From assembly GCF_011751865.2 (NCBI RefSeq), contig NZ_CP061770.1:2480001-2544000 (forward strand): a stretch of DNA of 64,000 nucleotides, in the 5' to 3' direction. This stretch comes from Salinibacterium sp. ZJ70 (GTDB lineage Bacteria > Actinomycetota > Actinomycetes > Actinomycetales > Microbacteriaceae). Below the pieces are notes generated by a model. That model worked only from the letters and a program-made list of their open reading frames with translations. It did no database searches and was not told the DNA's origin. Shown piece by piece: positions 42,171 to 50,474 of this stretch. Every line of letters starts with the position of its first letter. The first letter of the stretch is position 1. The position numbers and the translations under genes are program-made.

Positions 42171-42613
42171 TCGTCTCCTCGCACAACGAGAGTGGATGTC
42201 GCGGTGACGACGTGGGTGCCTTCGCTGTCGGCGATGAGGGTGTCGGCCGTCACCATCGAGTGACCGCCGAGGCTCTTGACGGAGGTCACGGTGAGCACGG
42301 CGGTCAGCTCGTCGCCCGCGACGATGGGGCGGCTGTACTGGAAGCGCTGGTCGCCGTGCACGACGCGCGAGAAGTCGATGCTCGCCTCCGGGTCGGAGAG
42401 CAGCTGGGCGAGCGCGTGCTCCTGCACGACGACGGGGAACGTCGGCGGTGCGACGACATCCGCGTACCCCGCGGCGCGGGCGGCCTCGGGGTCGTGGTTG
42501 AGAGGGCTGTCTGCGAGGACGGCGCGCGCGAACTCGCGCACCTTCTCGCGGCCGACGAGGTACGGGGCGGTCGCGGGGTAGCTGCGACCCTGGAGTTCGG
42601 GGTTGACGCTCAC
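42167..42613 (-). CDS. FAS1-like dehydratase (HadA-type subunit)
   Basis: A 148-residue N-terminal MaoC-like (FAS1-type dehydratase) protein: GRSYPATAPYLVGREKVREFARAV, ADVVAPPTFPVVV, HGDQRFQYSRPIVAGDEL (a hot-dog fold without the catalytic D-x-x-x-H). It stabilises the dimer with the catalytic HadB subunit and binds the acyl chain. The GTG at 42613 is followed by ten residues typical of the family start. Overlaps the HadB-like gene in ATGA. Confidence 0.9.
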   Translation of the reverse strand: MSVNPELQGRSYPATAPYLVGREKVREFARAVLADSPLNHDPEAARAAGYADVVAPPTFPVVVQEHALAQLLSDPEASIDFSRVVHGDQRFQYSRPIVAGDELTAVLTVTSVKSLGGHSMVTADTLIADSEGTHVVTATSTLVVRGDE

Positions 42614-42693
42614 GACTCCGAGCCTATCGGCGTGCGATGCGGGTCGCTCCGAGTCGGTGATCTGCTCAGAGCGATCTGCCCCTGGACACAGCA

Positions 42694-42725
42694 GAGCCCC
42701 GGCGACGTGAAGTCTGCCGGGGCTC
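42694..42725 (-). terminator. Terminator of the 26-residue small-protein gene
   Basis: A perfect 10-bp stem, GAGCCCCGGC (42694-42703) with GCCGGGGCTC (42716-42725), and a 12-base loop, starting 22 bases past the small gene's stop. It separates that gene from the dehydratase operon. Confidence 0.8.
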
Positions 42726-42747
42726 CGTGGCTTGTGGTGGCGCTGCC

Positions 42748-42828
42748 TTACTGGCAGGACTCGCACATGAGGTCGTCCATAGGGTCGACCGGAACTGCGT
42801 AGCCACCGACGGTGTCGACGTCGTTCAT
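42748..42828 (-). CDS. 26-residue small protein ending Cys-x-x-Cys-Gln
   Basis: An ATG at 42828 preceded by AGGGAGG at good spacing opens a frame of 26 codons. It begins MNDVDTVGGYAVPVDPMDD and ends in MCESCQ. It is acidic, has one C-x-x-C pair just before the C-terminus and no signal peptide. It has its own promoter-like box upstream and its own terminator, so it looks like an independent transcription unit rather than chance. The sequence is too short for family assignment. It could be a metal- or thiol-binding small protein or the precursor of a modified peptide; the context (dehydratase operon, ABC fragment) gives no clue. Confidence 0.65.
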   Translation of the reverse strand: MNDVDTVGGYAVPVDPMDDLMCESCQ

Positions 42829-42883
42829 GGCAACCTCCCTCAAAGATTCATGGATTCGGAGCGCCTGCCCCGAGTGGATCTTC

Positions 42884-42914
42884 ACTATATAACGGGAATT
42901 CCACGCGTGTCATT
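42884..42914 (-). promoter_or_regulatory. Candidate promoter of the small-protein gene
   Basis: On the minus strand TATAGT (42889-42884) is a near-consensus -10 box in an unusually AT-rich patch. ATGACA (42914-42909) lies 19 bases further upstream as a possible -35 box. Transcription would begin around 42877, giving a leader of about 50 bases. Confidence 0.5.
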
Positions 42915-42979
42915 CCCCTACATGTAGTGGTTCGGCGTGTCGCGCGAACTTTGTGGAAGTCAACCACGGACGACCGACA

Positions 42980-43123
42980 TCAGCTGACGGAAACGACCTC
43001 CGTGAGGCGTCCGTCGACCATCTCGAGGATGCGGTCGCAGTGCTCGAGAACGTCGCGATCGTGAGTCACCATGACCACTGCGACGCCCAACTCGTGGGCG
43101 CGCTTCGCGAGAAGCTCAGTTAT
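42980..43123 (-). pseudogene. 3' fragment of an ABC transporter ATPase gene
   Basis: The last 47 codons of a MacB/LolD-type ATPase: AKRAHELGVAVVMVTHDRDVL with the switch His, then HCDRILEMVDGRLTEVV and a stop. Walker A, signature and Walker B are absent; upstream the sequence turns into unrelated bases and then a palindromic repeat. The TetR gene that follows may once have controlled the complete transporter. Confidence 0.75.
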
Positions 43124-43185
43124 CGACACCAGTCGGCAACACCTCCAGCGGCCCACCCCTGCATGCGCGAACGCCGAGAACCCCC

Positions 43186-43241
43186 GAGGTGTCACTTTGT
43201 GCCGCCGCGGCCCCCTCCCAGGCGGCACGAACTGACACCTC
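43186..43241. repeat. 56-bp palindromic repeat (family C)
   Basis: Arms GAGGTGTCACTTTGTGCCGC(C) at 43186-43206 and its complement at 43221-43241 pair over 21 bases with two mismatches, around a 14-base CG-rich loop. It lies between the ABC fragment and the tetR-type gene. Only one copy is seen in this window. Confidence 0.7.
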
Positions 43242-43269
43242 ACGGGCGAGGCGCGAGAGGACGCGCCTC

Positions 43270-43845
43270 TCAGGCGGAGATGCCGCCCACGAGCATCCGG
43301 TAGACGCTCGCCGCGATCTCGTCGGCGTCGGCGCCATGCTCGACGAACTGCATGCCCGACGACAGCACCCCCTGCGCCAGAAGCGCGGTGCGCCGCGGCT
43401 CCGCAACGCCCAGATCGGTCACGACGGTCACGAGCGGACGCATGATCGCGTCATGCAGGGCCATCATGTCCTCGTACTTGGTGGGGGCGAGTTCGGCCTG
43501 GCGCAGGATGCCCGCGAGCCGATGCGTTCCATCGCCCGTCATCCGCATCGTCGCGTCGACGAACACGCGCAGCTGCTCGAGCCCCGGCGCGACGCCGACG
43601 AGCGCGGCTTCGATCTCCTGGTCCCAGCGCTCCATCGCATCGATCGCCACCGCCACGAGCAGGTCGTCACGCGACGGGAAGTAGTCGTAGAAGCTCGACC
43701 GCGCGAGGCCAGCGCGCTCGGTCACCGCCCGCGCATTGACCGCGGCCACGCCGCCATCGAGAAGCAGCTCCTCAGCGGAACGAACAAGGGCAGCGCGCTG
43801 CGCTGCCCTGTGTTCCGCCACCGTGGGCGCGGAGATCTTCGGCAC
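43270..43845 (-). CDS. TetR-family regulator
   Basis: A 191-residue regulator. The N-terminal helix-turn-helix spans about residues 15-60: ALVRSAEELLLDGGVAAVNARAVTERAGLARSSFYDYFPSRDDLL (quoted in part), with the F-Y-x-Y-F motif. The C-terminal part is all-helical ligand-binding domain. Target unknown; the adjacent ATPase fragment suggests that its original partner was an ABC exporter. Confidence 0.88.
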   Translation of the reverse strand: MPKISAPTVAEHRAAQRAALVRSAEELLLDGGVAAVNARAVTERAGLARSSFYDYFPSRDDLLVAVAIDAMERWDQEIEAALVGVAPGLEQLRVFVDATMRMTGDGTHRLAGILRQAELAPTKYEDMMALHDAIMRPLVTVVTDLGVAEPRRTALLAQGVLSSGMQFVEHGADADEIAASVYRMLVGGISA

Positions 43846-43853
43846 CAGACCAT

Positions 43854-43885
43854 TATCGCCCGGCCTCCTGAGAGACCGGGCGATA
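43854..43885 (-). terminator. Hairpin between the tetR-type gene and a membrane-protein gene
   Basis: A perfect 10-bp stem (43854-43863 with 43876-43885) and a 12-base loop. It begins 25 bases after the stop of the membrane-protein gene and ends nine bases before the tetR start. It is most simply a terminator, though a TetR operator in this place cannot be excluded. Confidence 0.65.
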
Positions 43886-43910
43886 TGCGGATATCAGCGA
43901 GCTGGAGGCG

Positions 43911-44285
43911 TCAGGACTTCCACACCGTCGCGAGAAGGATGTTGACCACGGTGAGTCCGCCGATGAGCGGCAGCACCCATCCGGCGACGGTCTCCTTCTT
44001 GCGGTTGAGGAACGCGACCAGGATGATCGCGACCAGCACGAGCAGCTTCACGGTGATCTTGGCGTTGTTGGGCTCGAACCCGAGCGGGTAGGCCATGCCG
44101 ACGAGGATCACACCGGTGAGCAGCATGGTCCACGCGCCGTGCATGATGGCAGGGAGCACGCGACCCTTGCCCGCGCGGATGTCCTTCATCTGGAACAGCA
44201 CACCTCCGAGCAGGGCGACGATGCCGATGATGTGCAGTGCGAGGACGACGTTCTTGACGATCATCAGGGGTTCCATGCCGACCAT
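43911..44285 (-). CDS. Four-helix membrane protein of unknown function
   Basis: A 124-residue protein (121 if the second ATG at 44276 is used) with four hydrophobic segments: VVLALHIIGIVALLGGVLF, GAWTMLLTGVILVGMAYPL, VKLLVLVAIILVAFL and WVLPLIGGLTVVNILLA. A His in the first helix (ALHIIG) and one in the loop (IMHGAW) recall small haem- or copper-handling membrane proteins, but this is weak. Similar proteins are common in actinobacteria with no assigned role. Confidence 0.75.
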   Translation of the reverse strand: MVGMEPLMIVKNVVLALHIIGIVALLGGVLFQMKDIRAGKGRVLPAIMHGAWTMLLTGVILVGMAYPLGFEPNNAKITVKLLVLVAIILVAFLNRKKETVAGWVLPLIGGLTVVNILLATVWKS

Positions 44286-44389
44286 GTTACCGACCCCTTG
44301 TCGGGAACGCTCCCAGGAGGGCGGCACCCCCGATCGGGCGACTGACCGAAGCGCGGCGAGATCGGTACTCTCTCGCGAGAGGAGGCACG

Positions 44390-44998
44390 GTGACCACGAC
44401 CACCCCCGACGAGCTCGGGAGCGCGCCCGCGGCGGCGCCCGCATCCGTTCCGACGATGGCCGCCCCCTCCCCCGCGGGCATCCTCGTCGCCCCTCCGTCA
44501 GCCATGCGGGAGATGCACGCCCCGCACGTGCGACCGCCGATCGCGCCGGATGCGCGCACGACCACGCTGTGGGTGTGGATGATCGTGACGGTGCCGTGGG
44601 TGCTCTCCTCGACGATCTTCCTGTTCGATATCGACGCGGTCATCGATGCCCTCTGGGTGGGCGACGACGCGAGCGCGCTCGCCCACATCATCCTGCACCT
44701 CGGCATCATCACCGCGAGCTCGCTGACGACGATCGCGCTCGCGCTGCTCTTCGCGCACCGGGATGCGCGGCATCTGCGCTCGATCGGCGTCGTGCGCCCG
44801 TTCCCGTGGGGGTTCGCGGCCCTCGCGGGCCTCGTGTACCTGATCGGCCGCACGGTGGTGCTGCGCACCGTCGCTCGGCCGTCGGCGGCCCCGCTCGTGG
44901 TCTCGGCCGCGCTCTACCTCGCCTACTACGCCATCTTCGGGATCTGGGCTAGCGTCACCGTGGCGGCTGCGCTGCAGGCGATCTCGTCCACCCTCTGA
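44390..44998 (+). CDS. Membrane protein, paralogue of the DUF2510 protein downstream
   Basis: A 202-residue protein: a Pro/Ala-rich cytoplasmic start of about 55 residues, then four or more helices. VVRPFPWGFAALAGLVYLIGRTVVLRT in this protein closely matches AVRPFHWAFAFIPWALVYLIGRHVVLRT in the next one, so the two arose by tandem duplication. The first lacks the W-Y-x-D DUF2510 module. GGAGG is five bases before the GTG start. Function unknown. Confidence 0.82.
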   Translation: MTTTTPDELGSAPAAAPASVPTMAAPSPAGILVAPPSAMREMHAPHVRPPIAPDARTTTLWVWMIVTVPWVLSSTIFLFDIDAVIDALWVGDDASALAHIILHLGIITASSLTTIALALLFAHRDARHLRSIGVVRPFPWGFAALAGLVYLIGRTVVLRTVARPSAAPLVVSAALYLAYYAIFGIWASVTVAAALQAISSTL

Positions 44999-45018
44999 CC
45001 ACCACTTCAAGGAGCGCC

Positions 45019-45690
45019 ATGACCGACCCGACCGCGTCCGGATACGACGCCGCCCAGGCAGCTGCTCATCTGACCCAGCAGGCGACCGCAGCGCCCGGCT
45101 GGTACCCGGACGCCCAGGGGCAGCAGCGCTGGTGGGACGGCTACGCCTGGACGGACCATGTGGCTGGGCCCGCCGTGCCCGCGGCGGCGTTCGCGTACGG
45201 CACGCCGGCCCGCCCCGAGCTGCCCGCTGGCGTGCGCGTGAACACGGTCGCCATCTGGGTGGTGTCGATCGCGACATTCGCGTCGGTCATCCCCCTGTTC
45301 TTCTTCGACACGTCGGCGTTCCTCGACGACGCGATCCGCGCTGGCAGCAGCGGTTCCAGCTCGCTCAGCGGCGAGCTCGTGGGGCTGTATATCGCGGCGT
45401 ACGGCCTGGCGTTCGCCGCCTACGCGGCGACCGTGGTGGCGGCGTACGTCGACTGGAAGCACCTGCTGGCTCTCGGCGCGGTGCGCCCCTTCCACTGGGC
45501 GTTCGCGTTCATCCCGTGGGCGCTCGTGTACCTCATCGGCCGCCACGTGGTGCTGCGCACGATGAGGGCGAGCGGCGGCGCGCCGCTGTGGACCCACGTG
45601 GCCCTCTACGCCGTGACGATCGTGGCGTCGTTCGTCTGGACGCTCGTCGTGACGATGCAGATGCTGAGCGCCATCCCCGGGTTGCGGTAA
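45019..45690 (+). CDS. DUF2510-domain membrane protein
   Basis: A 223-residue protein. Residues 25-50 are a DUF2510 module (PGWYPDAQGQQRWWDGYAWT), a short Trp-rich domain common on actinobacterial membrane proteins. About four helices follow, sharing the RPFHW...VYLIGRHVVLRT segment with the upstream paralogue. AAGGAGCGCC precedes the ATG. Likely an envelope protein; function unknown. Confidence 0.88.
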   Translation: MTDPTASGYDAAQAAAHLTQQATAAPGWYPDAQGQQRWWDGYAWTDHVAGPAVPAAAFAYGTPARPELPAGVRVNTVAIWVVSIATFASVIPLFFFDTSAFLDDAIRAGSSGSSSLSGELVGLYIAAYGLAFAAYAATVVAAYVDWKHLLALGAVRPFHWAFAFIPWALVYLIGRHVVLRTMRASGGAPLWTHVALYAVTIVASFVWTLVVTMQMLSAIPGLR

Positions 45691-45707
45691 ACCGGGCGCG
45701 CGTCGCG

Positions 45708-46994
45708 TCAGTCGTCGCGCGGTCCGCCGATCACCGACGTGTCGATGTCGGGAACGCCGTCCTCGTTCATGTCTGCCCGACGGACCCTGCGGGCATCCCA
45801 GCGCAGCATCGCGGCACCGAGGATCGCGGCCACCACCGAGGCGATGAGCACCGCGACCTTCGCGCCGCCGGTGTGCCCCGCGTCCGGGAAGGACAGCTCC
45901 GTGATGAGCAGCGACACCGTGAATCCGATGCCCGTGAGGAACCCGATGGGCAGCAGATCACGCAGACCGATGGCATCCGGCAGACGCAGCGGGGTGAGCT
46001 TGGTGACGATCGCGGTCGTCGCGAGCACACCCAGGAGCTTGCCGAGCACGAGCGCGACGATGATCGCGAGCACGACCGGCTGGGCGATCACGGATGCGGG
46101 GCCGTCTCCGTCGATGAGGCTCACCCCCGCCGAGAAGAACGCGAACAGCGGAAGCGCGATGCCGGATGAGGTGGGGCCGACCACGTCGGCGAAACGGTGC
46201 GTGCGGGTCTCGGCCTCGCCGTGCATGATCCGCGCCGGGACGGTGAAGCCGAGAAGCACACCCGCGATGGTGGCGTGCACACCGGAGGCGTGCATGAAGC
46301 CCCACGCGACGAGCGCGAGCGGCACGAGCAGCCACCAGCGGGGGCGGCGCATCCGCACGACGACCGCGAACAGCGCCACGAATCCGAGAGCCGCCGCAAG
46401 CGCCAGCAGATCGATCGTCGCCGTGTAGAAGACGGCGATCACGATGATCGCGAGCAGGTCGTCGACGACTGCGAGCGTCAGCAGGAAGGTGCGCAGCGCG
46501 CGCGGCAGCCCACGCCCGAAGATCGCGAGCACGGCGACCGCGAAGGCGATGTCGGTGGCGGTGGGGATGGCCCAGCCGGCGAGCGCTGTGGTGTCCCCGA
46601 AGGCCGTCACGATGATCACGAAGAAGATGGCGGGCACCGCCATGCCGCCCACCGCTGCGAGCACGGGCACCGCGGCCTCACGCGGCCTGCTGAGGCTGCC
46701 CGCGACGATCTCATGCTTGAGCTCGACACCCACCACGAAGAAGAAGATCGCGAGCAGGCCATCGGAGGCCCAGTGCGCGACGGTCAGATTCAGGTGCAGA
46801 GCCTCGGGGCCGAAGCTGAACGCTGAGACGTCCTGGTAGACCTGGCGCCACGGCGAGTTCGCCCACGCGAGAGCGAGCAGCGCGGCGCCGAGCAGCAGGA
46901 AGCCGCTCGTCGTCTCGAGCGTCACCCAGTTGCGCAGGCGGACGCGGCGGCTCGGCCGAGGGGTCGGGGCGGTGGGGTTCACGGGGCTGCTCAT
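45708..46994 (-). CDS. nhaA: Na+/H+ antiporter NhaA
   Basis: A 428-residue antiporter with about twelve helices. Family hallmarks: LAWANSPW, FFFVVGVELKHEIVAGSL, the ion-binding pair of Asp in LAVVDDLLAI, ATDIAFAVAVL, and GFTVSLLI near the end. It exchanges sodium for protons at alkaline pH. The ATG at 46994 has GGAG five bases upstream and is preferred over a GTG at 47000. It converges with the DUF2510 gene. Confidence 0.95.
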   Translation of the reverse strand: MSSPVNPTAPTPRPSRRVRLRNWVTLETTSGFLLLGAALLALAWANSPWRQVYQDVSAFSFGPEALHLNLTVAHWASDGLLAIFFFVVGVELKHEIVAGSLSRPREAAVPVLAAVGGMAVPAIFFVIIVTAFGDTTALAGWAIPTATDIAFAVAVLAIFGRGLPRALRTFLLTLAVVDDLLAIIVIAVFYTATIDLLALAAALGFVALFAVVVRMRRPRWWLLVPLALVAWGFMHASGVHATIAGVLLGFTVPARIMHGEAETRTHRFADVVGPTSSGIALPLFAFFSAGVSLIDGDGPASVIAQPVVLAIIVALVLGKLLGVLATTAIVTKLTPLRLPDAIGLRDLLPIGFLTGIGFTVSLLITELSFPDAGHTGGAKVAVLIASVVAAILGAAMLRWDARRVRRADMNEDGVPDIDTSVIGGPRDD

Positions 46995-47164
46995 ACTCAC
47001 TCCAGGCGTCGGATGCCGCCGGCGGGTACGCCGACATCACCGTCGACCAGACTTCCCGACACGCCTCGACCAGAGTACCGCCGCGGGGCGCGTGCGACAC
47101 GGGAACGCACGAATGTGCAGCGGATGCGGCGGTGCACCGCGCGGACACCCCGGGATGCAGAAAA

Positions 47165-47186
47165 CCCCGCCTGGTGAGGGGCGGGG
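47165..47186 (-). terminator. Terminator of the tRNA-Thr/tRNA-Met unit
   Basis: CCCCGCC (47165-47171) pairs with GGCGGGG (47180-47186), and on the minus strand the stem is followed by UUUU. It lies 16 bases downstream of tRNA-Met. Confidence 0.75.
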
Positions 47187-47201
47187 CGCAATCCGTTTCG
47201 G

Positions 47202-47275
47202 TAGCTGAGGCGGGATTCGAACCCGCGACCTCACGATTATGAGTCGTGCGCTCTCACCAACTGAGCTACTCAGCC
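47202..47275 (-). tRNA. tRNA-Met, elongator type (CAT anticodon)
   Basis: A 74-base cloverleaf: acceptor GGCTGAG with CTCAGCT and discriminator A, D-arm GCTCAGTTGGTGAGAGC, anticodon arm ACGA-CTCATAA-TCGT with anticodon CAT, T-arm GCGGG-TTCGAAT-CCCGC. The paired first base and lack of the GGG/CCC anticodon stem fit an elongator rather than initiator. A tRNA-Ile2 (modified CAT) is less likely given this body. Confidence 0.92.
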
Positions 47276-47316
47276 GAACGTCCACCGGAGGGGGTGGAGC
47301 CCCTTCCGGCGAACAG

Positions 47317-47388
<72 letters not shown>

Positions 47389-47453
47389 GCTCCGCGACTC
47401 ACGCCGCGGGACTCAAAAATCGTACCACCCCCCAGAGGGTGCATTCGCACCGC

Positions 47454-49301
47454 TCACCACTCGGCGGAGTCGACCCCCGGAAGCCGCCAGACGAGGAACG
47501 CGGGGCCCTCGACCGCGACCTCGCCATCCGCCCACGTCGCGTCGCCGGCGAGCAGCTCCGCGTCATCCGGAAGCTCCGCGCCGAGCCGCGCTCGCGTCGC
47601 CGCGCGGGCCGCGAGCACCAGCAGGCACTCGTCTGCGGATTCGCGCACGAACGCGATCGCGTCGTCGTCGGCGAGCAGCCAGCGCAGACCCCCGTCGGCG
47701 AGCGCAGGATGCTCCCTCTTCAGGGCGACCATCCGGCGGTAGAGCTCCATCGTCTCGCCCGCATCCGCGACGCGGTCCCACGGGATGGGGGTGCGCGCGT
47801 GCTCGCCGTCGACCGCCGTGAGCCCGAACTCGTCTCCTGCCCACACGACCGGGATGCCGGGCATCGTCATCTCGAGCCCCACCGCCACCGGGAGCACGCC
47901 GTCGCGCGCCGAGGTGAGGAAGCGCGGGGTGTCGTGGGTGTCGAGCGCGTTCATGAGGTGCTGGCGCACTCGCCACGGGAAGGCGGCCACCATCTCGCGA
48001 TGCTGCGCCACCACATCCGCGGCCGTGTAGTCGACGGTGCGGCCGAGCGTCATCCCGAGCCCGCCGCCTGCAGGGCTGCCCGGCACCGAGAGCCAATTCC
48101 ACACCGGACGCGTGAAGTTCGCGTAGGTCATGGCGCCGTGCCACGAATCGCCCTGGAAGTCGGAGAAGCTCGCGTCGTTCGTCGACTCCCCCACGAGCAG
48201 CGTGTCGGGGTTCACCTCCACCATGGTGCGCCGGATGGTGGTGCGCACCTCCTCGTTGAGGTCGCGGTCGCGGTAGCGGCCCGTCATGTTGGCGACGTCG
48301 ATGCGCCAGCCGTCGAGCGAGAACGGCGGGCGCAGGAAGCGGCCGACCACCGAGTCCGGACCCTCGATGAAGCGCCGCCGGAGCTCGGCGGAGCTCCAGT
48401 CGAACTTCGGCAGGCTCGCGTGCCCGAGCCACGAGACGTAGTCGGTCTGCTGCTCGTCGAGCCACAGGTAGAAGTCGCTCTCGGGTGCATCCGGGTTGCC
48501 GAGCGCCGCCCGGAACCACTCGTGGGCGTCTCCCGAATGGTTGGTCGTGAGGTCGCCGATCACCTTGAGTCCGCGCGCATGGGCCTCCTCGACGAGACGA
48601 ACGAGCGCCTCGTCGCCCCCGAGCAGCGGATCCACGTGATCGAACGAGAGCGCGTCGTAGCGGTGGTTGGAGCGCGCCGGGAAGACGGGCGTCAGATACA
48701 GCAGCGTGACGCCGAGGTCGACGAGGTGGTCGAGGTGCTCGCGCACGCCGTCGAGGTCGCCGCCGTAGAGCTGGCGCGGGGTGGACGGCCCGACGTACAC
48801 GACCTCGTCGCCCCACTCGGCGGGCTCCGCCCACTCGGGCAGCTCGCGCTCATCCGCGGCCGCCGAGCGCGCGAAACGGTCGGGGAACACCTGATACATG
48901 ACGGCCTCGCGCGCCCACGCCGGGGGCGCCGGATACGTCACCAGGCGGAAGTCGTCGACGTCACGGGTCTCCGTGGTCGAGAGCCCCTTCGCCGACAGCC
49001 ACCATGTCGACCCCGCCGCATCCTCGAGCAGAAAGCGGTACCCGTGCACCGGGTTCTCGACCGCGAACTCCGCCTGCCACCACTCCGCGGCGTCATCCGC
49101 GTGCACGAGGCGCGCGTCGGCGTAGGAGGGCTCGCGATCCGGGTTCGAGCGCACACGCGCTTGGCGCAGAGCACCGAACGCGTACGGCACCCGCAGACGC
49201 ACCGAGACGCGCTCACCGAGCTGCGGCTCCTGCGTCGAGACGAACAGCGGGGAGCCATCGTGGTGCGGCTGGGCGGCGAGGGGCGGGAGGACGCGCGTCA
49301 T
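47454..49301 (-). CDS. GH13 alpha-amylase-family enzyme (cyclomaltodextrinase/maltogenic type)
   Basis: A 615-residue protein without signal peptide, so cytoplasmic. An N-terminal beta-sandwich (about 1-120) is followed by the catalytic barrel beginning MYQVFPDRF (135-143). Conserved regions: DLTTNHSGD (region I), GWRIDVANM with nucleophile Asp335 (II), LLVGEST with acid/base Glu372 (III), and ALDTHDTPR with Asp457 (IV). The order and HYRYDALS-like YDALSFDHVDP segment fit enzymes that hydrolyse maltodextrins. It may process sugars taken up by the alpha-glucoside-type importer at 6.3-9.8 kb, though they are not adjacent. Confidence 0.9.
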   Translation of the reverse strand: MTRVLPPLAAQPHHDGSPLFVSTQEPQLGERVSVRLRVPYAFGALRQARVRSNPDREPSYADARLVHADDAAEWWQAEFAVENPVHGYRFLLEDAAGSTWWLSAKGLSTTETRDVDDFRLVTYPAPPAWAREAVMYQVFPDRFARSAAADERELPEWAEPAEWGDEVVYVGPSTPRQLYGGDLDGVREHLDHLVDLGVTLLYLTPVFPARSNHRYDALSFDHVDPLLGGDEALVRLVEEAHARGLKVIGDLTTNHSGDAHEWFRAALGNPDAPESDFYLWLDEQQTDYVSWLGHASLPKFDWSSAELRRRFIEGPDSVVGRFLRPPFSLDGWRIDVANMTGRYRDRDLNEEVRTTIRRTMVEVNPDTLLVGESTNDASFSDFQGDSWHGAMTYANFTRPVWNWLSVPGSPAGGGLGMTLGRTVDYTAADVVAQHREMVAAFPWRVRQHLMNALDTHDTPRFLTSARDGVLPVAVGLEMTMPGIPVVWAGDEFGLTAVDGEHARTPIPWDRVADAGETMELYRRMVALKREHPALADGGLRWLLADDDAIAFVRESADECLLVLAARAATRARLGAELPDDAELLAGDATWADGEVAVEGPAFLVWRLPGVDSAEW

Positions 49302-49343
49302 GCAGCAACGCTAGTCGGCGCGCACCCGGCAGTCAGGCTGGTG

Positions 49344-50474
49344 TCAGCCCGCGTTCTCCTTGAGCCACGTGTACGGGTTCACGTAGGAGCCGTTCACCTT
49401 GATCTCGAGGTGCAGGTGCGCGCCCGTCGCCTGGCCGGTCGCGCCGACGAGGCCCAGGAAGTCGCCCACCTTGATGGTGTCGCCGAGCTCGACGGGCGAG
49501 GAGTCCCACTGCATGTGGGCGTAGCTCGAGGTGACCGTCTGACCGTTGACCTTGTGCTCGATGGTGAGGTTGTTGCCCCAGCTGCCGCCGCGAGGCTCGC
49601 GACGGATGACGACGCCGTCGGCGATCGCGTAGATCGGGGCGCCGGCACCGGGCGTCAGGTCGATGGCGTTGTGCGTGGTCGAGCAGCCACGGCAGGGTGC
49701 GGCGCGCTCGCCGTAGCCGGACGAGATCGGCACGTAGTACGGGAACGGCCAGCGAACCGTGCCGCCCGCTCCGACCGAGTAGGTGTAGCTGCCGCGGGTG
49801 CCGTAGCGGTCGCGCAGCTGGTCGGCCCACGACTTCACCTCGAAGCTGTCGCGTTCGACGAGGATCGGGGCGATGTCCTCGCTGACCTCGATCTTCTGCC
49901 CCTGCACCTCGATGGCCGACGCGAGCATCGACGTGTCGCCCGCCTCTGAGACGGTGAACACGTCGAGGGCGTTGGCGGGGAGCGTGGTGCCGACGAGCAG
50001 CCCGCCGGCGAAGAGCATCGCGGTTCCCGAGAGGAGCTTCGACGTGACGCCGCCGCGCACGCTGCGCGACGCGACGACGGTGCGGGTGTCGACGGATCCG
50101 CGCGTGCGGCGGCGCGCGGTGAAACGGCTGCGACGGGGTGCCGCGTGGGCGTCGTCGGGGTGGGATGCGGCGGACGCCGGCGCCGCGGGGGCGGCGTAGG
50201 CCGCCTGCGGGGGAACGCTGAAGGATGCGGAGGTGGGCGCGGACGCGGACGCCGCCATCGGAGGCATCGAGACGGGCGCCGACGACGCGGCACCGCCTCC
50301 GAGCATCCCGGCCGCACTCGAGGGCATCACGAATGCGGTTCCAGCGGAGAAAGGTGCTCCAGCGGAGAAAGGAGTCTCAGCGGTGACAGGCGGGGTCGAG
50401 AGCGCTCCGCGCTCCCGCTCTCGGAGTTCGCGTCGTGATGTCGCCGGGGGGAGCGAGTGATCGTTGTCCGTCAC
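49344..50474 (-). CDS. M23-family metallopeptidase, membrane-anchored
   Basis: A 376-residue protein: a long Pro/Ala/Ser-rich cytoplasmic part, a basic stretch (RRSRFTARRRTRG), one membrane helix (about 155-175, LLSGTAMLFAGGLLVG), and a C-terminal LytM/M23 domain with THNAIDLTPGAGAPIYAIADGVV (zinc His and Asp) and GAHLHLEI (second His pair) after SYAHM. It should cleave peptidoglycan cross-links or act as a divisome regulator if inactive; both zinc motifs appear intact. The GTG at 50474 overlaps the stop of a 17-codon leader with a strong ribosome site. Confidence 0.85.
   Translation of the reverse strand: MTDNDHSLPPATSRRELRERERGALSTPPVTAETPFSAGAPFSAGTAFVMPSSAAGMLGGGAASSAPVSMPPMAASASAPTSASFSVPPQAAYAAPAAPASAASHPDDAHAAPRRSRFTARRRTRGSVDTRTVVASRSVRGGVTSKLLSGTAMLFAGGLLVGTTLPANALDVFTVSEAGDTSMLASAIEVQGQKIEVSEDIAPILVERDSFEVKSWADQLRDRYGTRGSYTYSVGAGGTVRWPFPYYVPISSGYGERAAPCRGCSTTHNAIDLTPGAGAPIYAIADGVVIRREPRGGSWGNNLTIEHKVNGQTVTSSYAHMQWDSSPVELGDTIKVGDFLGLVGATGQATGAHLHLEIKVNGSYVNPYTWLKENAG

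Noticed and set aside
43854..43885. Palindrome considered as a TetR operator
   Set aside because: The 12-base loop and place just after a stop codon fit a terminator better; operator role is kept only as a possibility.
47439..49949. 836-codon plus-strand open frame opposite the GH13 and M23 genes
   Set aside because: Same antisense artefact; the opposite strand holds complete catalytic motifs of a GH13 enzyme.
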